Shown: positions 26,109 to 34,992 of the stretch, piece by piece
How positions within the stretch are numbered: position 1 is the stretch's first letter
How the letters are laid out: each line of letters opens with the position of its first letter
Assembly: GCF_004402705.1 (NCBI RefSeq)
Contig: NZ_SOFM01000029.1
Span: 1 to 64,000 of the forward strand
DNA length: 64,000 nt
Origin: Cryobacterium mannosilyticum
GTDB lineage: Bacteria > Actinomycetota > Actinomycetes > Actinomycetales > Microbacteriaceae
Direction: 5' to 3'
The notes under the pieces: generated by a model
Told to the model about the DNA's origin: nothing
Databases searched by the model: none
Seen by the model: the letters and a program-made list of their open reading frames with translations, nothing else
Position numbers and translations under genes: made by a program

Positions 26109-26609
26109 TCAGCGTCCCGGGCGCTTGCGTGTCACCAGCACCGGGCAGACCGCGAGCCGGGCGCACTGGTCGCTGACCGAGCCGAGCAGGAGGCCGGCCA
26201 GGTTGCCGCGGCCGCGGGAGCCCACCACGAGCATGCGCGCCTCCCGCGAGGCCTCGATCAGACTCTTCGCCGCCCCGGAGTGCACAGCCCGGTAGTCGAC
26301 GCTCACGCCGGGGAATGCGTGCACCGACGCTGCGGTGTCCTCGATCACAGCGGCCCGAACCGCCTCCGAGTATTCGGCGAACGACGAGACGTAGCCGAAC
26401 TCCCAGTTCGCGGGCTTGGGGGCGGTGTCGATCGACCACGCGCGCACGATCACGACCGGGGCGTGCAGCTGATCGGCGAGCCCGAGCGCGGTGGTGAGCG
26501 CGTAATCCGCATCGGTCGAACCGTCGTGCCCGACCACGATGCTGCCCGCCGGCGCTGGGGACGGTGGGGCTTCCGGGGTGCCTGCTGGGATGATGCCTTC
26601 ATTGCTCAC
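26109..26609 (-). CDS. Universal stress protein (UspA family)
   Basis: A 166-residue single-domain Usp. The N-terminal strand SIVVGHDGSTDADYALTTAL (about residues 22-42) and C-terminal LVVGSRGRGNLAGLLLGSVS (about 128-147) make the G-2x-G-9x-G-S ATP-binding motif, so it belongs to the ATP-binding class. A Pro-rich leader of 20 residues precedes the domain. It lies 9 nt upstream of the P-type ATPase gene, suggesting that it modulates the pump or responds to the same stress; this is inference. Confidence 0.9.
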   Translation of the reverse strand: MSNEGIIPAGTPEAPPSPAPAGSIVVGHDGSTDADYALTTALGLADQLHAPVVIVRAWSIDTAPKPANWEFGYVSSFAEYSEAVRAAVIEDTAASVHAFPGVSVDYRAVHSGAAKSLIEASREARMLVVGSRGRGNLAGLLLGSVSDQCARLAVCPVLVTRKRPGR

Positions 26610-26668
26610 GGCTTACTGACTCTCCGAACTGGATGACGAGTGTGGCAGAACGATCAGGACACTCCCAG

Positions 26669-26699
26669 ATTAGTGAACTCCAGTTCATGCGTCCAGTGT
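26669..26699 (-). promoter_or_regulatory. Candidate promoter and dyad upstream of the Usp-ATPase operon
   Basis: On the minus strand CTGGAC (near 26694-26699) and TAATCT (near 26669-26675) are about 18 bp apart. Between them lies GAACTGGAGTTC, an inverted repeat with 5-bp arms (26675-26686 on the plus strand), and a further half-site GAACTGGA stands at 26626-26633. This is a candidate operator for the MarR-like regulator encoded just upstream; it overlaps that gene's 3' end. Confidence 0.3.
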
Positions 26700-27029
26700 T
26701 CGGGGTGGGATCGGCACCAGCACGGCGAGCAATTCGTCAAGTTCGTGGCCGTCGGTCACCGGGTGCCGGAACGGTCTCCCGGTGGCGATCTGATAGCTGT
26801 TCCGACGACCGACCCTGGTTCTCGTGATGTAGCCGTCCGCCACGAGGTCGGCGACGATCTTCTGGGCGCCGCGCTCGGTGACTCCCACCCGGGACGCCAC
26901 CTCGCGCATCCGGCATTGCGGATCCCGCGCGATCGTGACGAGAACGTGCCCGTGGTTGGTCAGGAACGTCCACCGGGCGTCGCTGCCGAGGGTGGGCCGG
27001 TTTTTCAGGTCGGGGTCCGCAGCGGTCAT
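26685..27029 (-). CDS. MarR-like winged-helix regulator
   Basis: A 114-residue DNA-binding protein consisting of a single winged helix: ARWTFLTNHGHVLVTIARDP, then CRMREVASRVGVTERGAQKI (recognition helix) and VADLVADGYITRTRVGRRNS (wing). No effector domain follows, so it may sense through dimer contacts or act in a simple way. It lies between a thioesterase gene (10 nt upstream) and the Usp-ATPase pair (75 nt downstream), all on one strand. The dyads upstream of the Usp gene are possible targets. Confidence 0.75.
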   Translation of the reverse strand: MTAADPDLKNRPTLGSDARWTFLTNHGHVLVTIARDPQCRMREVASRVGVTERGAQKIVADLVADGYITRTRVGRRNSYQIATGRPFRHPVTDGHELDELLAVLVPIPPRTLDA

Positions 27030-27039
27030 GTAGGGGAGA

Positions 27040-27456
27040 CTAGTCCACCGGTGTGGGGTCAGGTAGCGGCGCGTCGATGATCAGGTTGGTGATTCGGGCG
27101 GTGCAGAGTCTGCGGCCCTGGTCGTCGCTGATCACGATCTCATGGGAGGCGATGGTGCGGCCCAGCCGGATGGCCGTGGCGACCCCGGTCACGACGCCCT
27201 CCCTGGCCGCGAGGTGGTGGGTGGCGTTGATGTCGAGGCCGACGGCGCTCCGGCCCGGCCCGGCGTGGATCACGGCCGCCCACGAGCCGAGCGCCTCGGC
27301 GAAGGCGACGGATGCCCCGCCGTGCAGCAGCCCGAACGACTGCCGGTTTCCCTCCACGGGCATCGTCGCGACGACACGTTCGGCGGACTGCTCGAGGATG
27401 GTCACGCCCATCTTCAGGTCGAGCTCGCCGAGGGTGATCTTCCAGCTGTCGTTCAC
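27040..27456 (-). CDS. PaaI-like hotdog thioesterase
   Basis: A 138-residue hotdog-fold protein. The family motif RQSFGLLHGGASVAFAEALG (about residues 40-60) has the HGG turn and the acidic residue of the active site; GLDINATHHLAAREGVVTGV follows. It should hydrolyse acyl- or aryl-CoA thioesters. GTG 27456 is chosen because AGGA precedes it and earlier codons lack homology. It lies downstream of the TetR gene of the paa cluster, but a 47-bp inverted repeat separates them, so co-transcription is not certain. It is distinct from the second PaaI-type gene at 29675. Confidence 0.85.
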   Translation of the reverse strand: MNDSWKITLGELDLKMGVTILEQSAERVVATMPVEGNRQSFGLLHGGASVAFAEALGSWAAVIHAGPGRSAVGLDINATHHLAAREGVVTGVATAIRLGRTIASHEIVISDDQGRRLCTARITNLIIDAPLPDPTPVD

Positions 27457-27506
27457 GTTTCTCTTTTCCTGGTGACGGTGCTCGAGCCGGGCGAGCGAAC
27501 GCTCAG

Positions 27507-27553
27507 TTGCGGAAAAAGCACCCTCGACGCGCGCGAAGGTGTTTTGTCCGCAA
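27507..27553. repeat. 47-bp palindromic element (MITE/REP-like)
   Basis: Left arm TTGCGGAAAAAGCACC (27507-27522) and right arm GGTGTTTTGTCCGCAA (27538-27553) are inverted repeats matching at 14 of 16 positions, around a 15-bp GC-rich centre. It starts right after the TetR gene stop (27555) and could also work as that gene's terminator. It resembles the 89-bp elements in organisation but not in sequence. Confidence 0.6.
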
Positions 27554-27554
27554 G

Positions 27555-28223
27555 TCAGCCCGGGCTTGGTGCCGCGAGGTCGGCGGACGCGGGCGGACCG
27601 CCGCGCGGGTTGACGCGGAGGCCGTCGAGCGCCACGGCGAGCACGTCGTCGGCGAGCTGGGCGGCATCCTCCGGGCCCTCCGGGCGGTACCACTCGGCGA
27701 TCGAGTTGACCATGCCGAACAGCAGCCGGGTGACGACGCGCGGGTCGATGTCGCCGCGGAGCGAACCCTCGTCGCGCGCCTGGGTGACGAGGGTGGTGAC
27801 GGCCCTGTCGAAGGCGCGCCGGCGGGACAGGGCCGAGCGCTCGACATCCGTGTTGCCGCGCACCCGAAGCAGCAGGGTCACGTACGGCAGCCGGTCGGTG
27901 AGCACCCGCACGGCCCCGCGCAACACCCGGGCGAGCCGGTCGATCGCCGGGCCGACCTGGACGCTCTCCTCGGTGAGCACACCCTCGAGGCCGTCCAGGG
28001 CCTCGGCGAGGGCGAGCTCGAGCAGCTCGTCCTTCGACGCGAAGTGGTGGTAGATCGCCGACTTGGACAGGGCGAGCCGGGTCGCGAGCACGCCCATCGA
28101 GGTGGCGTCGTAGCCGAACTCGATGAACGCCGCCACCGCCACCTCGAGGATGGCGCGCTGATCGTAGCCGGGACGGCCCCGCCGGGTCAGAGCTTGTTCA
28201 GACATCACGGAGAAGTCTCTCAT
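27555..28223 (-). CDS. TetR family regulator of the paa cluster
   Basis: A 222-residue TetR repressor. The N-terminal helix-turn-helix spans about residues 20-65 (YDQRAILEVAVAAFIEFGYD, then LATRLALSKSAIYHHFASKD); the C-terminal domain (about 80-200) is the ligand pocket, probably for phenylacetyl-CoA. Its place beside paaK and paaI and the operator-like sequence before paaA suggest the role of actinobacterial PaaR. ATG 28223 is 9 nt from a palindromic element; the Met at 28205 is an alternative start. The gene is bounded by palindromic elements on both sides (27507-27553 and 28232-28320). Confidence 0.85.
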   Translation of the reverse strand: MRDFSVMSEQALTRRGRPGYDQRAILEVAVAAFIEFGYDATSMGVLATRLALSKSAIYHHFASKDELLELALAEALDGLEGVLTEESVQVGPAIDRLARVLRGAVRVLTDRLPYVTLLLRVRGNTDVERSALSRRRAFDRAVTTLVTQARDEGSLRGDIDPRVVTRLLFGMVNSIAEWYRPEGPEDAAQLADDVLAVALDGLRVNPRGGPPASADLAAPSPG

Positions 28224-28231
28224 GGGCGCTT

Positions 28232-28320
28232 CCGTCGAATTCGACGGAGATTTTCGTGTTTTGGAGCCCGGAAGCCCTGTTTTGGGGTGATTCGGCCAAA
28301 ATCTCCGTCGAATTCGACGG
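28232..28320. repeat. 89-bp element with 23-bp perfect terminal inverted repeats, copy 1
   Basis: Both ends are the perfect 16-bp palindrome CCGTCGAATTCGACGG (28232-28247 and 28305-28320) followed inward by AGATTTT or its complement, so the terminal inverted repeats match over 23 bp. The 43-bp centre contains TTTTGGAG and TTTTGGGG. A second copy of exactly the same length lies at 44031-44119. It lies in the 108-bp gap between the paaK stop and the TetR start. The nested palindromes could form a cruciform or a dimeric hairpin RNA. Confidence 0.85.
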
Positions 28321-28331
28321 GCAGGCGGCTG

Positions 28332-29651
<1,320 letters not shown>

Positions 29652-29674
29652 GGGGCCTCCAGGTTGAATGTGAA

Positions 29675-30109
29675 CTAGCGAGAGGGTGCGGCGGTACCGG
29701 GCAGGGGCAGGTTGGTGGTGCGGCTTCGACCGCGGAACTCCGCGACCGGCACGTTGTGATCGTTGGTGACGCGCACGTCGTACAGTCCGGAACGCCCGCT
29801 TTTTGTGCGAAGCACTGCGGTCGCCGTGAGGGTCTGCCCCACTGCGGTCGGCTTGAGAAACGTGATGTCGGCGCCCGCCGCGAGCGTGACGTGGTGGTCG
29901 TCGTTGCAGGCGATCGCGAACGCCGTGTCGGCCAGGGCGAAGACGATGCCGCCGTGGGTCACGTCGAACCCGTTCATCATGTCGTCCCGGAGGACCATGG
30001 ACACCACCGCGCGGCCCGGTTCCACCGCGCGAACGACCATTCCGAGTGCTGCCGATGCCCGGTCATTCTGCATCATGGCGCCGTTGGAGGGCGGTGAAGC
30101 ATCCGTCAT
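29675..30109 (-). CDS. paaI: Phenylacetyl-CoA thioesterase PaaI
   Basis: A 144-residue hotdog thioesterase. FDVTHGGIVFALADTAFAIA (about residues 45-65) has the HGG turn and catalytic Asp of the PaaI family; VTLAAGADITFLKPTAVGQT follows. PaaI releases CoA from dead-end ring-hydroxylated phenylacetyl-CoA thioesters, freeing CoA. It begins at ATG 30109 with GAGGAG just upstream; a longer start at 30142 lacks a ribosome site. It is divergent from paaA across an 80-bp control region and upstream of paaK. Confidence 0.9.
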   Translation of the reverse strand: MTDASPPSNGAMMQNDRASAALGMVVRAVEPGRAVVSMVLRDDMMNGFDVTHGGIVFALADTAFAIACNDDHHVTLAAGADITFLKPTAVGQTLTATAVLRTKSGRSGLYDVRVTNDHNVPVAEFRGRSRTTNLPLPGTAAPSR

Positions 30110-30149
30110 CTGGTTCTCCTCATTGAGTTCCGCTGGCCGCAACGCATGG

Positions 30150-30197
30150 TTGTGGGGGTAGTAGGGAAACCATATACTAACTGAACGATCGGTTGGT
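30150..30197 (+). promoter_or_regulatory. paaA promoter with PaaR-like operator
   Basis: TTGTGG (30150-30155) and TATACT (30173-30178) are 17 bp apart and give a good SigA-type promoter for paaABCDE. A 22-bp dyad at 30176-30197, starting ACTAACTG and ending CGGTTGGT, overlaps the -10 and start point. It agrees at 14 of 16 defined positions with ACTNACCG-(6 nt)-CGGTNAGT, the site I recall for the TetR-type PaaR of Corynebacterium glutamicum. A TetR gene stands at 27555-28223, so repression released by phenylacetyl-CoA is likely. Confidence 0.7.
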
Positions 30198-30221
30198 AAA
30201 AGTTCGCGAAACCAGGAGTCA

Positions 30222-31235
30222 ATGATGACAATCCCGCCAGTTCCCTACGACATTGCCCCGAGCCCTGCCGCCGGCCTGTCACCGGAAGAGCAGCAGTTCA
30301 ACGACCTGATCGCGGCCGATTCCCGGATCGAGCCGCGTGACTGGATGCCGGAGGCGTACCGCAAGACGCTCATTCGCCAGATCTCCCAGCACGCGCACTC
30401 CGAGATCATCGGCATGCAACCGGAGGGCAACTGGATCACCCGGGCGCCCAGCCTCAAGCGCAAGGCCATCCTGCTGGCGAAGGTGCAGGACGAGGCCGGC
30501 CACGGCCTCTACCTCTACTCCGCGGCGCAGACCCTCGGGATCACCCGCGACGAGATGACGGATGCCCTCATCGCCGGCAAGGCCCGCTACTCCTCGATCT
30601 TCAACTACCCGAGCCCGACCTGGGCCGACATGGGGTCGATCGGCTGGCTCGTCGACGGCGCCGCCATCTGCAACCAGGTGCCGCTCTGCCGGGCCTCCTA
30701 CGGACCGTACGGGCGCGCCATGGTGCGCATCTGCAAGGAGGAGTCGTTCCACCAGCGCCAGGGCTTCGAGATCCTGCTCGAGCTGATGAACGGCACGGAC
30801 GAGCAGCGGGCGATGGCCCAGGAATCGGTGAACCGCTGGTACTGGCCGGCCCTGCAGATGTTCGGCCCGCCCGACGACGACTCGCCCAACTCGGCGCAGT
30901 CGATGAAGTGGAACATCAAACGGTTCTCCAACGACGAACTGCGCCAGCGTTTCGTCGGGATGCTGGTGCCGCAGGCCGAGGTCCTCGGCGTGACGCTGCC
31001 GGATCCCGACCTGCGCTGGAACGAAGAGAAGGGTGTGTACGACATGGGCGAGATCGACTGGACCGAATTCCACGAGGTGCTCCAGGGCAGGGGGCCGGCG
31101 AACGCCCGGCGCCTGCAGCGTCGCCGCGACGCCCACGAGAACGGCCGCTGGGTGCGCGAGGCCGCGGCCGCGTACGCCCGCAAGCAGGCCCACGCTTCGA
31201 CCGGAACCGCGCTGACCGAGACGGCGGTCGCCTGA
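30222..31235 (+). CDS. paaA: 1,2-phenylacetyl-CoA epoxidase, catalytic subunit PaaA
   Basis: A 337-residue ferritin-like di-iron subunit that inserts oxygen into the ring of phenylacetyl-CoA. Iron-ligand motifs are KVQDEAGHGLYLYSAAQTLG (E..H, about residues 88-105) and RICKEESFHQRQGFEI (E..H, about 170-185); HAHSEIIGMQPEGNW is also typical. AGGAG precedes two overlapping ATGs (30222, 30225). It acts with PaaC in the oxygenase complex. Its TGA stop shares one base with paaB (TGATG). Confidence 0.97.
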   Translation: MMTIPPVPYDIAPSPAAGLSPEEQQFNDLIAADSRIEPRDWMPEAYRKTLIRQISQHAHSEIIGMQPEGNWITRAPSLKRKAILLAKVQDEAGHGLYLYSAAQTLGITRDEMTDALIAGKARYSSIFNYPSPTWADMGSIGWLVDGAAICNQVPLCRASYGPYGRAMVRICKEESFHQRQGFEILLELMNGTDEQRAMAQESVNRWYWPALQMFGPPDDDSPNSAQSMKWNIKRFSNDELRQRFVGMLVPQAEVLGVTLPDPDLRWNEEKGVYDMGEIDWTEFHEVLQGRGPANARRLQRRRDAHENGRWVREAAAAYARKQAHASTGTALTETAVA

Positions 31236-31540
31236 TGAGTGCACCCGGTGCATCCGAGAAAGAGGTCTGGCCCCTCTGGGAGGTCTTCGTGCGCTCCAGC
31301 CGTGGCATCAGCCACACCCACGTCGGTTCGCTGCACGCCCCCGACGCCACCCTCGCCGTGCGCAACGCCCGCGACCTCTACACCCGCCGCAACGAGGGTG
31401 TCTCGATCTGGGTCGTGCCCGCCGAGGCGATCACCACCAGCGACCCGGATGCGAAGGGCGCCTTCTTCGAATCGCCCGCCGGCAAGAACTACCGCCACGC
31501 CAGCTATTACTCCAAGAGCGAAGGGGTGAAACACCTGTGA
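31235..31540 (+). CDS. paaB: 1,2-phenylacetyl-CoA epoxidase subunit PaaB
   Basis: A 101-residue protein, the small subunit that links PaaAC heterodimers in the monooxygenase complex. The conserved opening WPLWEVFVRSSRGISHTHVG and SLHAPDATLAVRNARDLYTR, then EGVSIWVVPAEAITTSDPD, match the family, and GKNYRHASYY is near the end. ATG 31235 overlaps the paaA stop by one base, and its stop overlaps the paaC GTG start (GTGA, 31537-31540). Confidence 0.95.
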   Translation: MSAPGASEKEVWPLWEVFVRSSRGISHTHVGSLHAPDATLAVRNARDLYTRRNEGVSIWVVPAEAITTSDPDAKGAFFESPAGKNYRHASYYSKSEGVKHL

Positions 31541-32424
31541 GCACCCCCAGCCGCACGGATGCCGGCACCAACGCCACGAACGCCCCCGACCGGGGCCACG
31601 ACCACGGCGAGAACGAGGGCCACGGCCACGTCGAGGTCGACGGCGTCGAACTCTCCGCCGAACTGGTCGAGGGTCCCTCGGTCGCCTCGCACGACGTCGC
31701 CGAATACGCGCTCTGGCTCGGCGACGACTCCCTCGTCCTCGCCCAGCAGCTGGGCTGGTGGATCTCCCGCGCCCCCGAGCTCGAGGAGGACATCGCCCTG
31801 GGCAACATCGCCCTCGACCTGATCGGCCACGCCCGCTCGCTGCTGCACTACGCCGGCGCCGAATCGAACCGTACCGAAGACGACCTCGCCTACTGGCGCA
31901 CCGAACCAGAGTTCCGCTCGGCGCACCTGTTCGAGCAGCCGAACGGCGACTTCGCGCACACCATCGCCCGGCAGTTCATCGCCGCGAACTACCTGTTCGA
32001 GCTCTACAGCCGGCTGGCCGGCTCGGCCGACGCGACCCTGGCCGCGATCGCCGCGAAGGCGGTCAAGGAGGTCGACTACCACCGCGACCACGCCGCCCAG
32101 TGGGTGCTGCGCCTGGCTCTCGGCACCGAGGAATCCCGGGCCCGGATGATCACCGGGCTGGGCGACCTGTGGCCGTTCGTCGACGAACTCTTCGTCGACG
32201 AGCCGCTGATCGACCGGCTGGAGGGTGTGGCCGTGCGACCGTCCACCCTGCGCGGCCCGGCCTGGGAGGCGATGGCCCCCGTGCTGCGGGAGGCTGAGCT
32301 CGACGAGCCGCGCGGCTTCATCTCCTCCGGCGGCGGCCGCCGCGGGGACCACTCCGAGAACCTCGGCCCGCTGCTCGCCGAGATGCAGGTGCTGGCGAGG
32401 TCCCACCCCGGGGCGTCCTGGTGA
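31537..32424 (+). CDS. paaC: 1,2-phenylacetyl-CoA epoxidase structural subunit PaaC
   Basis: A 295-residue ferritin-fold partner of PaaA needed for substrate binding and folding. Family text includes YALWLGDDSLVLAQQLGWWI, ALGNIALDLIGHARSLLHYA and KEVDYHRDHAAQWVLRLALG. The first 48 residues are unusual: GTNATNAPDRGHDHGENEGH and HGHVEVDG give a His/Asp-rich tail absent from typical members. GTG 31537 overlaps the paaB stop by 4 nt; it is the only start compatible with coupling. Its own stop overlaps paaD the same way. Confidence 0.93.
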   Translation: MSTPSRTDAGTNATNAPDRGHDHGENEGHGHVEVDGVELSAELVEGPSVASHDVAEYALWLGDDSLVLAQQLGWWISRAPELEEDIALGNIALDLIGHARSLLHYAGAESNRTEDDLAYWRTEPEFRSAHLFEQPNGDFAHTIARQFIAANYLFELYSRLAGSADATLAAIAAKAVKEVDYHRDHAAQWVLRLALGTEESRARMITGLGDLWPFVDELFVDEPLIDRLEGVAVRPSTLRGPAWEAMAPVLREAELDEPRGFISSGGGRRGDHSENLGPLLAEMQVLARSHPGASW

Positions 32425-32963
32425 CCGAGGCGAGGGTGGCGCCCGGCGCATCCGTAGCCCGCCCGCGGCCGGCCGACCTGGCCTCCCAGCGGGCCTGGGA
32501 CCTGGCCGCGCGGGTCTGCGACCCCGAGATCCCGGTGCTCACGATCGAAGACCTCGGCGTGCTGCGCTCGGTCACGGTCGACGGCACGCGAACGACCGTC
32601 ACGCTGACCCCGACCTACAGCGGATGCCCCGCGATGGAGGCCATGCGGGACGACGTGCTCACCGTGCTGCGCGGCGCCGGCTACGACGACGTCACCGTCG
32701 AGCTCGTGCTCGCCCCCGCCTGGACCACCGACTGGATGAGCGAGGAGGGGAAGGCGAAGCTGGTGACCTACGGCATCGCCGCCCCCACCGGGCGTTCCGG
32801 TGTTCGCCCGGCCGGCGCGGTGCGCCTGCAGCTCGCAGTCAAATGCCCGCGCTGCTCCTCTCTGAACACGCGGGAACTCGCCCGCTTCGGCTCGACGTCG
32901 TGCAAGGCGCTCTATGAGTGCCGGGACTGCCTCGAACCGTTCGACTACTTCAAGGTGTTGTGA
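32421..32963 (+). CDS. paaD: Phenylacetate-degradation protein PaaD (MIP18/DUF59 family)
   Basis: A 180-residue protein needed for maturation of the epoxidase complex, probably in iron-sulfur or di-iron delivery. The DUF59-like core (about residues 22-110) reads VCDPEIPVLTIEDLGVLRSV and TPTYSGCPAMEAMRDDVLTV. The C-terminus has four cysteines, KCPRCSS and ECRDC, that probably form a zinc site (about 140-172). GTG 32421 overlaps the paaC stop as GTGA. Confidence 0.95.
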   Translation: MTEARVAPGASVARPRPADLASQRAWDLAARVCDPEIPVLTIEDLGVLRSVTVDGTRTTVTLTPTYSGCPAMEAMRDDVLTVLRGAGYDDVTVELVLAPAWTTDWMSEEGKAKLVTYGIAAPTGRSGVRPAGAVRLQLAVKCPRCSSLNTRELARFGSTSCKALYECRDCLEPFDYFKVL

Positions 32964-32965
32964 CC

Positions 32966-34171
32966 ATGGCCGCACGAAATCTCGGCAGTTCCGATTCAGC
33001 CACGACCGTCCTCGACCCGGCCCGGCTCGACCCGGCGCAAGAGGACGCACCCCTCGAGGGCGCGCCCGGCGCGCCGGCCGGCAAACGCCGCGGCCGGTTC
33101 CACACCCTCACCGTGGCGGAGGTGCGCCCGCTCACCCAGGACAGTGTCGAGGTCACCTTCGCCGTGCCGCCCGAGCTGCACGGGGAGTACGACTACGACC
33201 CCGGCCAGCACCTCGCCCTGCGCGCCACCATCGACGGGCGGGAGTTGCGGCGCAGCTATTCCATCTGCCGCCCGCGCACCGTCGGCTCGGTGAGCGTCGC
33301 GATCAAGCGCGACCTCGGCGGCGTCTTCTCGAGCTGGGCGAACACCGAGCTGCACGCCGGCGACCGGCTCGACGTGATGAGCCCCCAGGGCACCTTCACG
33401 ACCGCCCTGGACACCCTCGACGACACCCACATCGTCGGCATCGCGGCCGGAAGCGGGATCACCCCGCTGATGTCGCTCGCGCACACCGTGCTCGAGCGCT
33501 CCGCGACCTCCCGGTTCACCCTCGTCTACACGAACCGCACCGCCCTGGACGTGATGTTCCTCGACGAACTCGCCGACCTCAAGGACAAGTACCCGGCCAG
33601 GCTGGCGCTGCACCACGTCCTGTCCCGCCAGACCCGCTCCTCGACCCTGCTCTCGGGTCGGATCGACGAGGAGAAGCTGCGGCTCATGCTCGCGAGCATC
33701 ATCCGGCCGGCCGCCGTCGACGAGTGGTTCCTCTGCGGACCGTTCGAACTCGTGCAGCTGTGCCGCGACACCCTGGAGAGCGTCGGCGTCGCGCCGGAGC
33801 ACATCCGCTTCGAACTGTTCACCACCGGCGAGCCGGCCCACGCCGGCGGTGACACCGGTCGCCCGGTGATCGTCGCGGCCGGGGACAAGACCTTCGAGAT
33901 CGAGTTCACCCTCGACGGGGAGAGCGCCACGGTGACGACACCCGTCAACGCCAAGGAGAGCATCCTGAACGCCGCCCTCCGGGTGCGGCCGGACGTGCCG
34001 TTCGCCTGCGCCGGGGGAGTGTGCGGCACCTGCCGCGCCAAGCTGGTCAGCGGCGACGTGACGATGACCGAGAACTACGCCCTCGAGCCGGACGAGATCG
34101 CCCGCGGCTACGTGCTCACCTGCCAGTCGCACCCCACGACCGACAAAGTCGTCGTCGACTACGACGTCTGA
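32966..34171 (+). CDS. paaE: Phenylacetyl-CoA epoxidase reductase PaaE
   Basis: A 401-residue reductase that passes electrons from NAD(P)H through FAD and a 2Fe-2S centre to the PaaAC oxygenase. FAD-binding text RRSYSICRPRTVGSV (about residue 95), NAD-binding VGIAAGSGITPLMSLAHTVL and FLCGPFELV are visible; the C-terminal ferredoxin has CAGGVCGTCRAKL and a fourth Cys in VLTCQSHP (about residue 390). An N-terminal extension of 40 residues precedes the usual start. ATG 32966 lies 2 nt after the paaD stop. Confidence 0.95.
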   Translation: MAARNLGSSDSATTVLDPARLDPAQEDAPLEGAPGAPAGKRRGRFHTLTVAEVRPLTQDSVEVTFAVPPELHGEYDYDPGQHLALRATIDGRELRRSYSICRPRTVGSVSVAIKRDLGGVFSSWANTELHAGDRLDVMSPQGTFTTALDTLDDTHIVGIAAGSGITPLMSLAHTVLERSATSRFTLVYTNRTALDVMFLDELADLKDKYPARLALHHVLSRQTRSSTLLSGRIDEEKLRLMLASIIRPAAVDEWFLCGPFELVQLCRDTLESVGVAPEHIRFELFTTGEPAHAGGDTGRPVIVAAGDKTFEIEFTLDGESATVTTPVNAKESILNAALRVRPDVPFACAGGVCGTCRAKLVSGDVTMTENYALEPDEIARGYVLTCQSHPTTDKVVVDYDV

Positions 34172-34198
34172 CCGACCATCGTTGAGAGGCCACCAGCC

Positions 34199-34972
34199 GT
34201 GATCGAACTGACCATCCGCGACGACGTCGCACACGTCGTCCTGAACGCCCCCGACAGGCTCAACGCGCTGGACGCGGCCGCGCTCGCCGAACTCGACGCC
34301 GCCTACGAGGCGGCGGAGACGGCCGGGGTGCGCGCCCTCGTGCTGCGCGGCGAGGGCCGGGCGTTCTGCGCCGGGCGCGACATCGCCGGCGTCGACCCGC
34401 GAAGCGACGACGTGATGGGGTTCCTCGGCGGCCTGGTCACCCCCCTGCTCAGACGGATGAGCGCCTTCCCGGCCCCCACCTTCGCGGTCGCCCACGGCGC
34501 CTGCCTCGGCGTGGGCCTCGGCCTGCTGATCGCGACGGATGTCGTCTACGTCGCCGACACGGCGAAGATCGGTTCCCCGTTCGCCAACCTCGGCGCCACG
34601 CTCGATTCGGGCGGGCACGCCCTGTTCGTGGAGCGGCTCGGCGCGCACCGAACCCTCGACCTGATCTACTCCGGCCGGCTGATGTCGGGCGCCGAGGCGG
34701 TGGCCGCCGGGCTGTTCAGCCAGGTCTTCCCGGCCGACGCGGTGCGGGCGGCGACCGAGGAGGCCGCGGCGCGGGCCGCGACCGGTGCCACCCAGGCGTT
34801 CCTGGCCAGCAAGGAGCTCGTGCGGGCGCTCCGCGACGACCGGCTCGGGCTGTGGGAGAGCGTCGCGGCGGAGAACCGCGCCCAGGCCGCACTCTGCGCC
34901 ACGAACGACTACCGGGAGGGCTTCGCCGCGTTCCAGGAGAAGCGCCGGCCGGTGTTCACCGGACGGGACTGA
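34199..34972 (+). CDS. Enoyl-CoA hydratase/isomerase (PaaG-like)
   Basis: A 257-residue crotonase-fold enzyme, last gene of the paaABCDE transcript (27 nt after paaE; GTG start). RLNALDAAALAELDAAYEAA, RAFCAGRDIAGVDPRSDDV and GACLGVGLGLLIATD form the oxyanion hole and CoA pocket. At the second catalytic position it has LGATLDSGG, with Asp like the ring epoxide isomerase PaaG, rather than the Glu of hydratases. It therefore probably isomerises the 1,2-epoxide to oxepin-CoA, but a hydratase (PaaF) role cannot be excluded. Confidence 0.8.
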   Translation: MIELTIRDDVAHVVLNAPDRLNALDAAALAELDAAYEAAETAGVRALVLRGEGRAFCAGRDIAGVDPRSDDVMGFLGGLVTPLLRRMSAFPAPTFAVAHGACLGVGLGLLIATDVVYVADTAKIGSPFANLGATLDSGGHALFVERLGAHRTLDLIYSGRLMSGAEAVAAGLFSQVFPADAVRAATEEAAARAATGATQAFLASKELVRALRDDRLGLWESVAAENRAQAALCATNDYREGFAAFQEKRRPVFTGRD

Positions 34973-34992
34973 CCGCTTCCCCATCCCCGAGG

